Assembly: GCA_022448005.1 (NCBI GenBank) | Contig: JAKUTK010000024.1 | Location: 1-64,000, forward strand | DNA length: 64,000 nt | Direction of reading: 5' to 3' | From: Pseudomonas sp. | GTDB lineage: Bacteria; Pseudomonadota; Gammaproteobacteria; Pseudomonadales; Pseudomonadaceae | Shown: positions 56,800 through 64,000 of the stretch, piece after piece | Layout of the letters: the number at the start of each line of letters is the position of its first letter | Position numbering within the stretch: the stretch's first letter is position 1 | The notes under the pieces: model-generated | Seen by the model: only the letters and a program-made list of their open reading frames with translations | The model's database searches: none | Told to the model about the DNA's origin: nothing | Translations under genes and position numbers: made by a program

Positions 56800-57549
56800 T
56801 TACCCCTGAGGGCTGTGTTCCGCCTGCTCGCAGTACTGCCGGTAGCTTTCTGATAAGTCGGACGGGCACACACCACACTGGCGATTGCCAGGAACCGCGT
56901 GATCGATGAACTTCGGATACGGCAGATCCAGCTCCGCCATGATCGTTCTGAATTGCTCCAGCGATACGGCTTCGCCCAGTCGCGGGTTGCGTCGCTTTTC
57001 CTGGGCGATGGTCGATACGCGGCGGTCATGGTAATCGTGGGCGGGATAAACCAGGGTGTCGTCCGGCAAAGCGAACAGCTTGCCTCTGACACTGTGGAAC
57101 AGATCATCTGCACTGCCGTTCTGGAAATCGGTCCTGCCGCAGCCGTCTATCAACAGTGCATCGCCACTGAACAGTCGATCGCCGAGCAGGTACGCGAAAT
57201 GCCCGTCCGTATGGCCCGGCGTATGCAACGGCGTCAGCTGCAGGCTGCCGACCTCAAACGGAGTGCCTTCCTCGATGCCTACGTCAGTACAGGTCAGCTT
57301 GTCGATGGCCGGGCTGGCGATACGGCAGCCTGTCTTCCTTTTCAGCTCCAGCGCGGCGGTGATGTGATCGGCATGTACGTGCGTGTCGAGCGTGAACGCC
57401 AGCTTCAAGCCCAGACCGGCCAGCTCAGCCAGATCGCGATCCATCGTCGAAATGACCGGGTCGATCAGCACTGCTTGTCCGGTATCCTTGCAGCCCAGCA
57501 AATAGGTGTAGGTGGAGGAAACGGGCTCGAATAGCTGGCGAAAGATCAT
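56800..57549 (-). CDS. MBL-fold persulfide dioxygenase (ETHE1/BlhA-like)
   Basis: A 249-residue metallo-beta-lactamase-fold protein. The motif THVHADH (His57, His59, Asp61, His62) and later TPGHTDG and SGDALLIDGCGRTD are the ETHE1 persulfide dioxygenase pattern, with non-heme iron oxidising glutathione persulfide. The tail has CGVCPSD. It is in the divergent unit of a BigR-type regulator, which supports a role in sulfide or persulfide detoxification. Confidence 0.9.
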   Translation of the reverse strand: MIFRQLFEPVSSTYTYLLGCKDTGQAVLIDPVISTMDRDLAELAGLGLKLAFTLDTHVHADHITAALELKRKTGCRIASPAIDKLTCTDVGIEEGTPFEVGSLQLTPLHTPGHTDGHFAYLLGDRLFSGDALLIDGCGRTDFQNGSADDLFHSVRGKLFALPDDTLVYPAHDYHDRRVSTIAQEKRRNPRLGEAVSLEQFRTIMAELDLPYPKFIDHAVPGNRQCGVCPSDLSESYRQYCEQAEHSPQG

Positions 57550-57561
57550 CGTCTTCTCCGT

Positions 57562-57996
57562 TCAGTTGTGGGATGGCTGCGGCGCTTGGTTCAGCGTTTC
57601 CAGCAGTGCAAACTTCTCACGATCGATCTCGCCGCGCGTGCGAATCCCCAGTCGACGCATGACCGGCAGTGGCGGGCACCAGCCTTGCAGGCCGTGTTGC
57701 AGCAGAAACGGCAGCACAATACCGGGGAGCAGGAACCATTTACGGTTCACCGTCAGCCCGAGCAGCAGGCCGGACAGCGCAAGCGAAGAAGCGTTGACCT
57801 CCAGCGCGCGCTCGACATCCCACTCGCGATCGAGTGCTTCGATGCGTTGGATGATCGAGTGTCGATCCAGATTGCTGAAGTGGCGGATGTTTTCTTCGGT
57901 TTGCTGATCAATAGCGTGATTGATCGAGGCGGATGTCGAGCGGCGAACTCGATCCGTCTGGTCACTTGTGGCAAGGTCCTGATGGATTGTGGTCAT
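57562..57996 (-). CDS. DUF2892 membrane protein of the persulfide operon
   Basis: A 144-residue protein. The N-terminal half is polar and the C-terminal half contains two hydrophobic helices (LALSGLLLGLTV, FLLPGIVLPFLLQHGLQGW), the DUF2892/YgaP-like segment. DUF2892 domains are common next to rhodanese and persulfide genes. AGGAG precedes the ATG, and 12 nt follow before the dioxygenase start, so the two form an operon. Confidence 0.8.
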   Translation of the reverse strand: MTTIHQDLATSDQTDRVRRSTSASINHAIDQQTEENIRHFSNLDRHSIIQRIEALDREWDVERALEVNASSLALSGLLLGLTVNRKWFLLPGIVLPFLLQHGLQGWCPPLPVMRRLGIRTRGEIDREKFALLETLNQAPQPSHN

Positions 57997-58129
57997 GGCA
58001 GTCTCCTGATGCACGCCCACCAGTGGTGGCTGGCGTGGTGAGAAAATGACTACGGGAACAGGTGCGAGGCAGTACAACGCCCATAAGTTCCGATGAAAAC
58101 CGCTCCGACGAGCAGGGACACTTTATTGA

Positions 58130-58139
58130 GATATATATC
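58130..58139. promoter_or_regulatory. AT-rich palindrome in the bigR divergent region
   Basis: GATATATATC is perfectly palindromic within an AT-rich stretch (58120-58155) between the persulfide operon and bigR. BigR-type repressors bind AT-rich palindromes covering promoters, so it is a candidate operator. Confidence 0.5.
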
Positions 58140-58180
58140 GGTAAAATGTTCCGTCAACCTGTCCTGATTAACGGTGGAAA

Positions 58181-58525
58181 ATGGACGCTGCGTCAGAAAT
58201 CGATATGGAAACGCTCCGTAGCAGTGCAGCGCAGGCCTGCGGTTTGCTCAAGGTTTTGGGTAACCCCGACCGGTTGCTGCTGTTGTGCCAACTGACTCAG
58301 GGCGAGTACTGCGTGGGCGATCTGGCGACCCAGACGGGCATCACTCAGCCGACCCTTTCTCAGCAACTGACCGTGCTGCGGCATAACGGCATGGTCAGCA
58401 CCCGTCGCGAAGGCAAGCAGGTCTACTACGGCATCGCGAGTCCCCAAGCGATGGAGGTCATGCAGGTGTTGTACAAGCTGTACTGTCAGGCGCCTCACGT
58501 CGAGGAGAACGTCAGCGAGCCTTGA
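58181..58525 (+). CDS. bigR: BigR/SqrR-like ArsR-family sulfide-responsive repressor
   Basis: A 114-residue winged-helix repressor. The helix-turn-helix has TGITQPTLSQQLTVLRHNG. Cys36 (LLLLCQL) and Cys102 (KLYCQ) are 66 residues apart, the spacing of the redox Cys pair in BigR and SqrR that form a disulfide or polysulfide bridge on reaction with persulfide. It should release the divergent dioxygenase/DUF2892 operon when sulfide accumulates. Confidence 0.85.
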   Translation: MDAASEIDMETLRSSAAQACGLLKVLGNPDRLLLLCQLTQGEYCVGDLATQTGITQPTLSQQLTVLRHNGMVSTRREGKQVYYGIASPQAMEVMQVLYKLYCQAPHVEENVSEP

Positions 58526-58574
58526 GCAGGGCGCACGATGGCGCGTCTCGCATGCGGCATACGTAGCGCGAGCA

Positions 58575-59957
58575 TCACCGGTCAGACGGTTGATGTGGCG
58601 GATCACTCAGCCGCGAAGTCTTCTCAATAACGTCCTCCTGCAGACCAGCGATCAGCTCGACCTGCAGTCCATCGCCGTGAGCGACGAACCTGAGTTCACA
58701 ACCGCAGCGCTCGGCGATGGCCTTGACGATGGAGAGTCCGAGCCCGCTGCCGTCCCCCTCGCTGCTTCGCCAGAATCGTTCGGTAAAACGTTCGACCTGT
58801 TGTGCAGCGATGACCGGTCCGTGATCGACCACCGTGAAGCAAACCTTGTCTTCAGCATGCTGCTGCAGTGACAGCTGAACGTGGGACCCTGGGCGCGTAT
58901 GCCGACGTGCGTTGTCCAGCAGATTGCGCAGTGCGGCGATGGCCAGAGCGGGCGGCATGGCCAGGGCACGCATGGACACGTCTGCTGCCGCGTTCAACTC
59001 GATGCGGGGACCAGGCTGCTGGCTGGCGTCAGCGATGGCCAGTTGCGCCACCTCGATGGCCGTGCACCGTTGGCCGTCATCGAAGGACACCCGTCCCTCC
59101 ACACGGGCCAGCATCAGCAGCTGCTCCAGTGTTCGGTGCAAGCGATCGGTGCCGAGCTCGGCCTGGGCCAACGCCCGCCTGGCGGTATCGCCCTCGGTCA
59201 TGGCTGCGACCTGCAGATGGGTCTTGATGGCCGTCAGCGGGCTGCGCAACTCGTGGGCGGCGTCATCGGTGAGCCGGCGTTCACGTTCGAGCGCCTGCGC
59301 GATCCGTGCAAACAGCTGATTCTGTGTTTCTACCAAAGGCGCCAATTCCGGCGGCAGCCGTTCGATGATCAGGGGATCGACCGAGTCGGCACTGCGCTGC
59401 GCCAGAGCGGTGCGGATTCGCCTGAGTGGCGACAGGCCTTTGCCAAGGCCAATCCAGAGCACGACCAGACTGCCGAGCAGGGCGACGAGTACCGGCAGTG
59501 CTGCAGCCAGCAGCACCGAGCGCTTGAGCGTCGCGCGTTCATCGAGTCGATCAGCCGTGGTGATGCGCATCCCGTCGCGGATCATGGTGAAGGTTCGCCA
59601 GGCCGTGTCGCCGATCAGCTGGTTGTGAAAGCCGGTGTGCTGGGCGTCGAGCACGCTGTCTGGCGCCGAATGGCTGCGCGCGAGCACCTCACCGCGCAGC
59701 GAGCTGACCTGGCAGGCCAGCCCGTTCTCGATACCGAGCTGCTCTGCGCTCAGGCGAGTGATACCGCCTTCACCCAGCTGCGGCTGCGGCAGTTGCACCA
59801 GCAGTCCGGTGACCATCCGAGCCGATGCGGCCAGTCGCTGATCGAGCGACAGCATCAGCTGGTTGCGTACATCGAACAGCATCCAGGTCGCTGCCGCCGA
59901 CCAGAGCAGCACAAAAGCGGCGCCGAGGGCGAGGGTCAGACGCAGGCGCAGACTCAT
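58575..59957 (-). CDS. Two-component sensor histidine kinase
   Basis: A 460-residue kinase. One helix lies at each side of a periplasmic domain of about 115 residues (about 10-28 and 147-170). A HAMP-like linker, the H box DDAAHELRSPLTAIK with His235, and the N, G1 (FWRSSEGDGSGLGLSIVKA) and G2 boxes follow. QseC-like. It overlaps the regulator gene as ATGA. The signal is unknown; the neighbouring thiol-disulfide operon suggests periplasmic redox or envelope stress. Confidence 0.9.
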   Translation of the reverse strand: MSLRLRLTLALGAAFVLLWSAAATWMLFDVRNQLMLSLDQRLAASARMVTGLLVQLPQPQLGEGGITRLSAEQLGIENGLACQVSSLRGEVLARSHSAPDSVLDAQHTGFHNQLIGDTAWRTFTMIRDGMRITTADRLDERATLKRSVLLAAALPVLVALLGSLVVLWIGLGKGLSPLRRIRTALAQRSADSVDPLIIERLPPELAPLVETQNQLFARIAQALERERRLTDDAAHELRSPLTAIKTHLQVAAMTEGDTARRALAQAELGTDRLHRTLEQLLMLARVEGRVSFDDGQRCTAIEVAQLAIADASQQPGPRIELNAAADVSMRALAMPPALAIAALRNLLDNARRHTRPGSHVQLSLQQHAEDKVCFTVVDHGPVIAAQQVERFTERFWRSSEGDGSGLGLSIVKAIAERCGCELRFVAHGDGLQVELIAGLQEDVIEKTSRLSDPPHQPSDR

Positions 59958-60649
59958 GTGTCGGTGGCTCGGGCCGGCTCGGTCACGGGCCCGGCGGGTC
60001 CCAGTCGATAGCCGAGTCCCCTGACGGTTTCGACAATGCCGTTGCCCAGCTTGCGACGCAGATGATGGATGTGGACGTTGAGCGCATTGCTCTCGACCTC
60101 GTCGTCCAGTCCGTATACCGCGTCTTTGAGCTGCTCGGCCGAAAGCACCCGGCCGGGGTTCTGCAAGAGCGCTTGCAGCAGCGCCTGTTCACGCCGGGAC
60201 AGGTCAACTGGTTCGCCCGCCATGGAGGCGGAGCAGGCGGCCGGGTCATAGCTCAGCGGACCGTGTTCGATCAGGTGCGTCGTTCGTCCGGCGACGCGGC
60301 GCAGCAGAGCATGCAGCCGCGCCGCCAGTTCGCGCAGATCAAAGGGTTTGACCAGGTAGTCGTCGGCGCCTGCCTGGAGCCCCGAGACACGTTCGGCCAC
60401 CGCATCCCGGGCTGTCAGAACGAGCACGGGCAATTCGAGCCCGCGACGCCGCAGTCGCTGGAGAAAGTGCAGGCCATCTTCGTCTGGCAGCCCCAGGTCG
60501 AGAATCATCAGATCGAAGTGGGCAGTGCGCAGCAGCGCGTCCGCCTGAGCGGCAGTCGCGGCATGGGCCACGCCGAAGCCCTGGGCTTGGAGCCCGGCAA
60601 CGATGCCACTCGCGATGAGCGCATTGTCTTCTGTCAGCAGTACCTGCAT
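59954..60649 (-). CDS. OmpR/QseB-type response regulator
   Basis: A 231-residue regulator. The receiver domain has Asp51 as the phosphorylation site in MILDLGLPDEDGLHF, and a C-terminal winged helix has LNVHIHHLRRKLG. It lies upstream of its kinase, divergent from dsbD, and likely controls that operon, as with the comparable arrangement in P. aeruginosa. Confidence 0.92.
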   Translation of the reverse strand: MQVLLTEDNALIASGIVAGLQAQGFGVAHAATAAQADALLRTAHFDLMILDLGLPDEDGLHFLQRLRRRGLELPVLVLTARDAVAERVSGLQAGADDYLVKPFDLRELAARLHALLRRVAGRTTHLIEHGPLSYDPAACSASMAGEPVDLSRREQALLQALLQNPGRVLSAEQLKDAVYGLDDEVESNALNVHIHHLRRKLGNGIVETVRGLGYRLGPAGPVTEPARATDT

Positions 60650-60853
60650 GGGAAACTCGTCTTGAATGCACCGGCCAGTATCACGCTTCTCGATTAACGG
60701 AGCGTTATCAGAGGGTACGCTGAGTTGCTCGCGTAGCCTCGCATGTCGGTCTTTCTCTGTCGGTCAGTGGTCAGCTCCAAGCCAATTCGTTAACGGCCAC
60801 TTAATCCCCAGTCGCCATGCTCGCATTGAATTTGCTGATGGGGTGTGTAGTTC

Positions 60854-62599
60854 ATGCGAGCGGTCCTTTTCTCTCTGGCCTGCTGCCTCTGGCTTGTGCA
60901 GCTGGCGAGTGCTGCGCCGTTCGCGCTTGGTCAGAAGCAGGAGACCTTCTTGCCGGTAGACCAAGCGTTCAGCCTGCGGGTCGAGCGCCCAGCCAGCGGC
61001 GGTGTTGTGCTGCGTTGGGACATCGCGCCAGGTTATTACCTGTATCAGGAGCGGCTGCGGTTTGGTGGATTGGCAGCAGGTAACGAACCGCAGTTGCCAC
61101 CGGGAGAGCCCTATCACGACGATTATTTTGGCGATTCACAGGTCTATCGCAACAGCCTGGAAGTCACCCTAGACGAGCCAGGTCTCGCCACGCTGGAACT
61201 GGGATGGCAAGGCTGCGCCGATGCCGGCTTGTGCTATCCGCCGCAGGCTCGCGCGGTCGATCTGAGCGGGTCTGCAGCGGGACCCTCTGAGCCTGTTCAG
61301 GCCGATGATCAGGCACTGGCAAGCAGACTGGCGCAACAGCCGCTTGGCTGGAGTCTGATGATCTTCTTTGGGCTTGGCTTGTTGCTCGCCTTTGCGCCGT
61401 GCTCCCTGCCGATGCTGCCAATCCTTGCCGGTATTGTGGTCGGCAGCCGGGCCAGCCCTCGCCGCGGCATGCTGCTTGCCGCTTCCTATGTGGTCAGCAT
61501 GGCGCTGGTCTACGCCGCGCTGGGCGTCGTGGCTGCGCTTCTCGGTGCGAATCTGCAGGGATGGCTGATGCAGCCCTGGCTGATCGCCAGTTTTGCCGGC
61601 CTGTTCGTTCTGCTTTCCTTTCCAATGTTTGGTTTCTTCGAGCTGCAGTTGCCGGCTGGTCTGCGTGATCGGCTGGAACAGGCCGGACGGAAGCGACAGG
61701 GCGGTAGCCTGGCTGGAGCCAGCGCACTCGGGGTGATGTCCGGCTTGCTGGTCGGGCCCTGCATGACCGCTCCGCTGGCTGCGGCACTGCTGTATATCGC
61801 CCAGAGCGGCAGTGCCGTCAACGGAGGGCTGGTGCTGTTTGCCCTTGGCCTGGGCATCGGAACGCCGTTGGTATTGCTGGTGACGGTCGGCAATCGCTTC
61901 CTGCCGAAACCGGGGCCCTGGATGGATCGCGTCAAAACCACGTTTGGTTTCATTTTTCTGGTCGCAGCCCTCTATGTGCTCCGCCCGTTACTGACGGATT
62001 CGTGGTGGGTGGGCGTGTGGGGTGCATTCTGGCTGCTGGTTGCCAACGTACTCCTGCAGTTGTCGCGTCAGCTCAAGCAGCATCGGGCGTTGCTCAGCTC
62101 CGTTGCAGCGTTATCCGGCGTATGGGGCGTGGCGCTGGTGCTTGGTGCGGCGGGTGGCGCGGAGGATCCGAACCGGCCGCTTGCCGTGTTCACCAGCAGC
62201 GTCGCTTCGACAACTGAGATCGAAGGTCCGCAGGGTTTCGTTGGTTTCACCGATCCGGCTGTTCTTGATCGTGAACTCGCTGCCGCCAAAGCTGCCGGGC
62301 AATGGGTGCTGATCGACTACTACGCGGACTGGTGTGTGTCGTGCAAGGTCATGGAGAAGGAAGTCTTTGGCAACGGCCAGGTGCAAGCTGCACTCAAGGG
62401 CGTACGCATGCTGCGACCGGATGTGACGCAGACCAATTCCGCCAGCCGCGAGCTGCTGGGGCGCTATCAGGTCATGGGGCCGCCGACGCTCCTGCTGATT
62501 GGCCCGGACGGGGCGGAGCGCCGCTCGCAACGCATAACCGGTGAGGTCGACGCCGGCCAATTCCTGGGTACGTGGAACGAAACGATGGAGCAAGGCTGA
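60854..62599 (+). CDS. dsbD: DsbD, thiol:disulfide interchange protein
   Basis: A 581-residue protein. A signal peptide leads to the DsbD alpha domain (residues about 20-150, with CADAGLCYPP). The eight-helix transmembrane domain has its redox cysteines in FAPCSLPMLP and GPCMTAPLAAA. The C-terminal thioredoxin domain has YADWCVSCK. It moves electrons from cytoplasmic thioredoxin to periplasmic partners. First gene of dsbD-tlpA-dsbG. Confidence 0.94.
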   Translation: MRAVLFSLACCLWLVQLASAAPFALGQKQETFLPVDQAFSLRVERPASGGVVLRWDIAPGYYLYQERLRFGGLAAGNEPQLPPGEPYHDDYFGDSQVYRNSLEVTLDEPGLATLELGWQGCADAGLCYPPQARAVDLSGSAAGPSEPVQADDQALASRLAQQPLGWSLMIFFGLGLLLAFAPCSLPMLPILAGIVVGSRASPRRGMLLAASYVVSMALVYAALGVVAALLGANLQGWLMQPWLIASFAGLFVLLSFPMFGFFELQLPAGLRDRLEQAGRKRQGGSLAGASALGVMSGLLVGPCMTAPLAAALLYIAQSGSAVNGGLVLFALGLGIGTPLVLLVTVGNRFLPKPGPWMDRVKTTFGFIFLVAALYVLRPLLTDSWWVGVWGAFWLLVANVLLQLSRQLKQHRALLSSVAALSGVWGVALVLGAAGGAEDPNRPLAVFTSSVASTTEIEGPQGFVGFTDPAVLDRELAAAKAAGQWVLIDYYADWCVSCKVMEKEVFGNGQVQAALKGVRMLRPDVTQTNSASRELLGRYQVMGPPTLLLIGPDGAERRSQRITGEVDAGQFLGTWNETMEQG

Positions 62600-63414
62600 T
62601 GGTGACGATGAACGTGGGGCCGTTCGCGCTGGCCGTTCCCCATGTATTGCTGCTGGCGAGCCTGTTCTTGGCGATGCTGACCGGTTGGTGGGTTGGGCGG
62701 CGCAGCGAGCGCAACCCCGAGCAGCAGTTGTTCAGGCTGCTGCTGGTGGCGCTGCTCGTTGCCCGGCTGGCGTTCGTGGTGGTCTACGTCGAGCATTTCC
62801 GAGATGAGCCCTGGCGCGTGATCGACATTCGTGACGGCGGGTTCATTGCCTGGCCGGGCGTGCTGGTGGCCGTGCTGCTTGGCGTATGGCTGGCCAGGCG
62901 TGAGCTCGGGTTGCGCAAACCGCTGGGCGCTGCGGTCGCTGTCGGTGTGCTGAGTTGGGGGTTCGGGACCTTCGCATTGCATGCCTTCGAGCAGGGCACG
63001 CGCCTTCCCGAGATGGGGCTGCGCGACAGTCAAGGTAAACCGGTTGCCCTGCAGGATTTCGTCGGCAAGCCGCTCGTCGTCAATCTGTGGGCCACATGGT
63101 GTCCGCCCTGCCGACGGGAGATGCCGGTCCTGGCAGAAGCACAGCGCAACCAGTCCGAGGTGACCTTTCTCTTCGTCAACCAGGGCGAAGGCGAGCGGGT
63201 CATCGCGGACTTCCTCAGCGCTGAAGCGCTCGGTTTGGACAACGTGCTGCTCGACACCGGCGGCCGCCTCGGCCAGCACATAGGCTCTTCGGCACTCCCA
63301 ACAACGCTTTTCTACGACGCCGACGGGCGGCAGGTTGGCAGCCACCTCGGTGAGCTTTCTCGCGCCAGTTTGGCGCGCGTCCTTGAACAACTGGAGGTAA
63401 CCACTCAGCCATGA
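62599..63414 (+). CDS. TlpA-like membrane-anchored thioredoxin
   Basis: A 271-residue protein. The N-terminal part has about four helices (starting LAVPHVLLLASLFLAML), and the C-terminal TlpA/DsbE-type thioredoxin domain has NLWATWCPPCRREMPVLAE. It probably passes electrons from DsbD to a periplasmic target. The start overlaps the dsbD stop by one base (TGATG). It overlaps dsbG by 4 nt. Confidence 0.88.
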   Translation: MVTMNVGPFALAVPHVLLLASLFLAMLTGWWVGRRSERNPEQQLFRLLLVALLVARLAFVVVYVEHFRDEPWRVIDIRDGGFIAWPGVLVAVLLGVWLARRELGLRKPLGAAVAVGVLSWGFGTFALHAFEQGTRLPEMGLRDSQGKPVALQDFVGKPLVVNLWATWCPPCRREMPVLAEAQRNQSEVTFLFVNQGEGERVIADFLSAEALGLDNVLLDTGGRLGQHIGSSALPTTLFYDADGRQVGSHLGELSRASLARVLEQLEVTTQP

Positions 63415-64000
63415 AAAATCTGCAACCGCTTTCTTTGTTCTGTTCAACGCTGGCCTTGCTGCACGCATCCGTGGCGCTGGCACAGGATCTGCCTCCTGCG
63501 GTCCAGGCCGTTGAGGCTCGCGGCGCCGAAGTGGTCGGTAGCTTCGACGCGCCGGGCGGATTGAAGGGCTACGCAGCACGCTATAACGGACAGAGCATCG
63601 CGCTTTATCTGACGCCCGACGGTGACCACGTGCTGATCGGCAGCCTGCTCGATGCCACCGGCGAAGATCTGACGCGGGCTCCCCTTGAAAAACTGGTCTA
63701 CGAACCTCTCAGCAAGGAAATGTGGCAACGGCTCGAGAGCAGTACCTGGATTCAGGACGGCGCTGTTGACGCGCCGCGAATCGTCTACCTGTTCTCCGAT
63801 CCGAATTGTCCGTACTGCAACATGTTCTGGAAGCAGGCCCGGCCTTGGGTCGAGTCCGGCGATGTTCAGCTGCGCCATGTCATGGTCGGCATGCTGCGCC
63901 CGGACAGCGCGGGCAAATCGGCCGCATTGCTGCAGGCTGAGAATCCAGCGGCCGCCTTGAACAGGCACGAAGCTGCAGGAAAGGCGAGCAAACTGGAACC
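63411..64000 (+). CDS. dsbG: DsbG-type thiol:disulfide isomerase, partial
   Basis: The visible 196 residues contain a signal peptide (SLFCSTLALLHASVALA), the DsbC/G dimerisation domain with GLKGYAARYNGQSIALYLTPDG, and the redox motif CPYC in LFSDPNCPYCNMFW. DsbG protects single cysteines in periplasmic proteins. The gene runs past the right edge of the window. ATGA overlap with the tlpA-like gene. Confidence 0.9.
   Translation, partial: MKNLQPLSLFCSTLALLHASVALAQDLPPAVQAVEARGAEVVGSFDAPGGLKGYAARYNGQSIALYLTPDGDHVLIGSLLDATGEDLTRAPLEKLVYEPLSKEMWQRLESSTWIQDGAVDAPRIVYLFSDPNCPYCNMFWKQARPWVESGDVQLRHVMVGMLRPDSAGKSAALLQAENPAAALNRHEAAGKASKLE

Overview
The window reads as a chromosomal stretch of a denitrifying gamma-proteobacterium of the Pseudomonas stutzeri (Stutzerimonas) group. 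The evidence is high GC, Pseudomonas-type REP palindromes (GTAGGAGCGAGCTTGCTCG core), and a nos-nir-nor supercluster with FNR/DNR boxes (TTGAT-N4-ATCAA) in front of its operons. No species name can be read from the sequence alone.

Layout. 1-8 kb is ordinary flanking DNA: the end of a TRAP-type binding protein, a BCCT transporter, an exonuclease plus cNMP/CBS/DUF294 pair, a DUF488 protein, two small membrane or envelope proteins and an acyl-CoA dehydrogenase. 8.3-16.6 kb is the nitrous oxide reductase operon nosRZDFYL plus a TatA/E-like gene. 16.8-22.9 kb is an accessory block: nnrS, a short-chain dehydrogenase, a soluble CZB-type chemoreceptor and two tandem HPP-CBS membrane proteins. 22.9-33.3 kb runs leftward: a LysR regulator, then nirSMCFDLGH and nirJEN (cytochrome cd1 nitrite reductase and heme d1 synthesis). 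33.6-39.4 kb runs rightward: nirQ, norE, norF, norC, norB and norD (nitric oxide reductase). 39.5-43.3 kb holds dnrP, a Dnr regulator, a small exported protein, dnrN (RIC/YtfE) and a divergent norR. 43.9-50.8 kb carries anaerobic metabolism: ubiUVT (O2-independent ubiquinone synthesis), a DGC-domain protein, a second Dnr-like regulator and the class III ribonucleotide reductase nrdD/nrdG. 51-54.1 kb is an FtrABCD-type iron uptake operon. 54.4-64 kb holds an MFS exporter, small proteins, a BigR/persulfide dioxygenase/DUF2892 module, and a two-component system divergent from a dsbD-tlpA-dsbG thiol redox operon that runs off the right end.

How it works together. Nitrite is reduced by NirS, with NirM/NirC as electron carriers and NirDLGH-J-E-N-F making heme d1. 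NO goes to NorCB, matured by NirQ/NorD, and N2O to NosZ, matured by NosDFYL and NosR. Dnr-type boxes link these operons to the ubiUVT and nrdDG genes, so quinone and dNTP supply appear tied to the same anoxic/NO signal. A separate sigma-54/NorR circuit with three GGT-N7-ACC sites drives dnrN.

The most unusual observations are four. The class III ribonucleotide reductase is split, with the glycyl-radical segment in its own 54-codon gene behind a REPIN. norD carries an in-frame amber codon in an otherwise full-length frame. The duplicated HPP-CBS pair sits between nos and nir. The denitrification-linked CZB chemoreceptor has Glu in place of the first zinc-ligand His.
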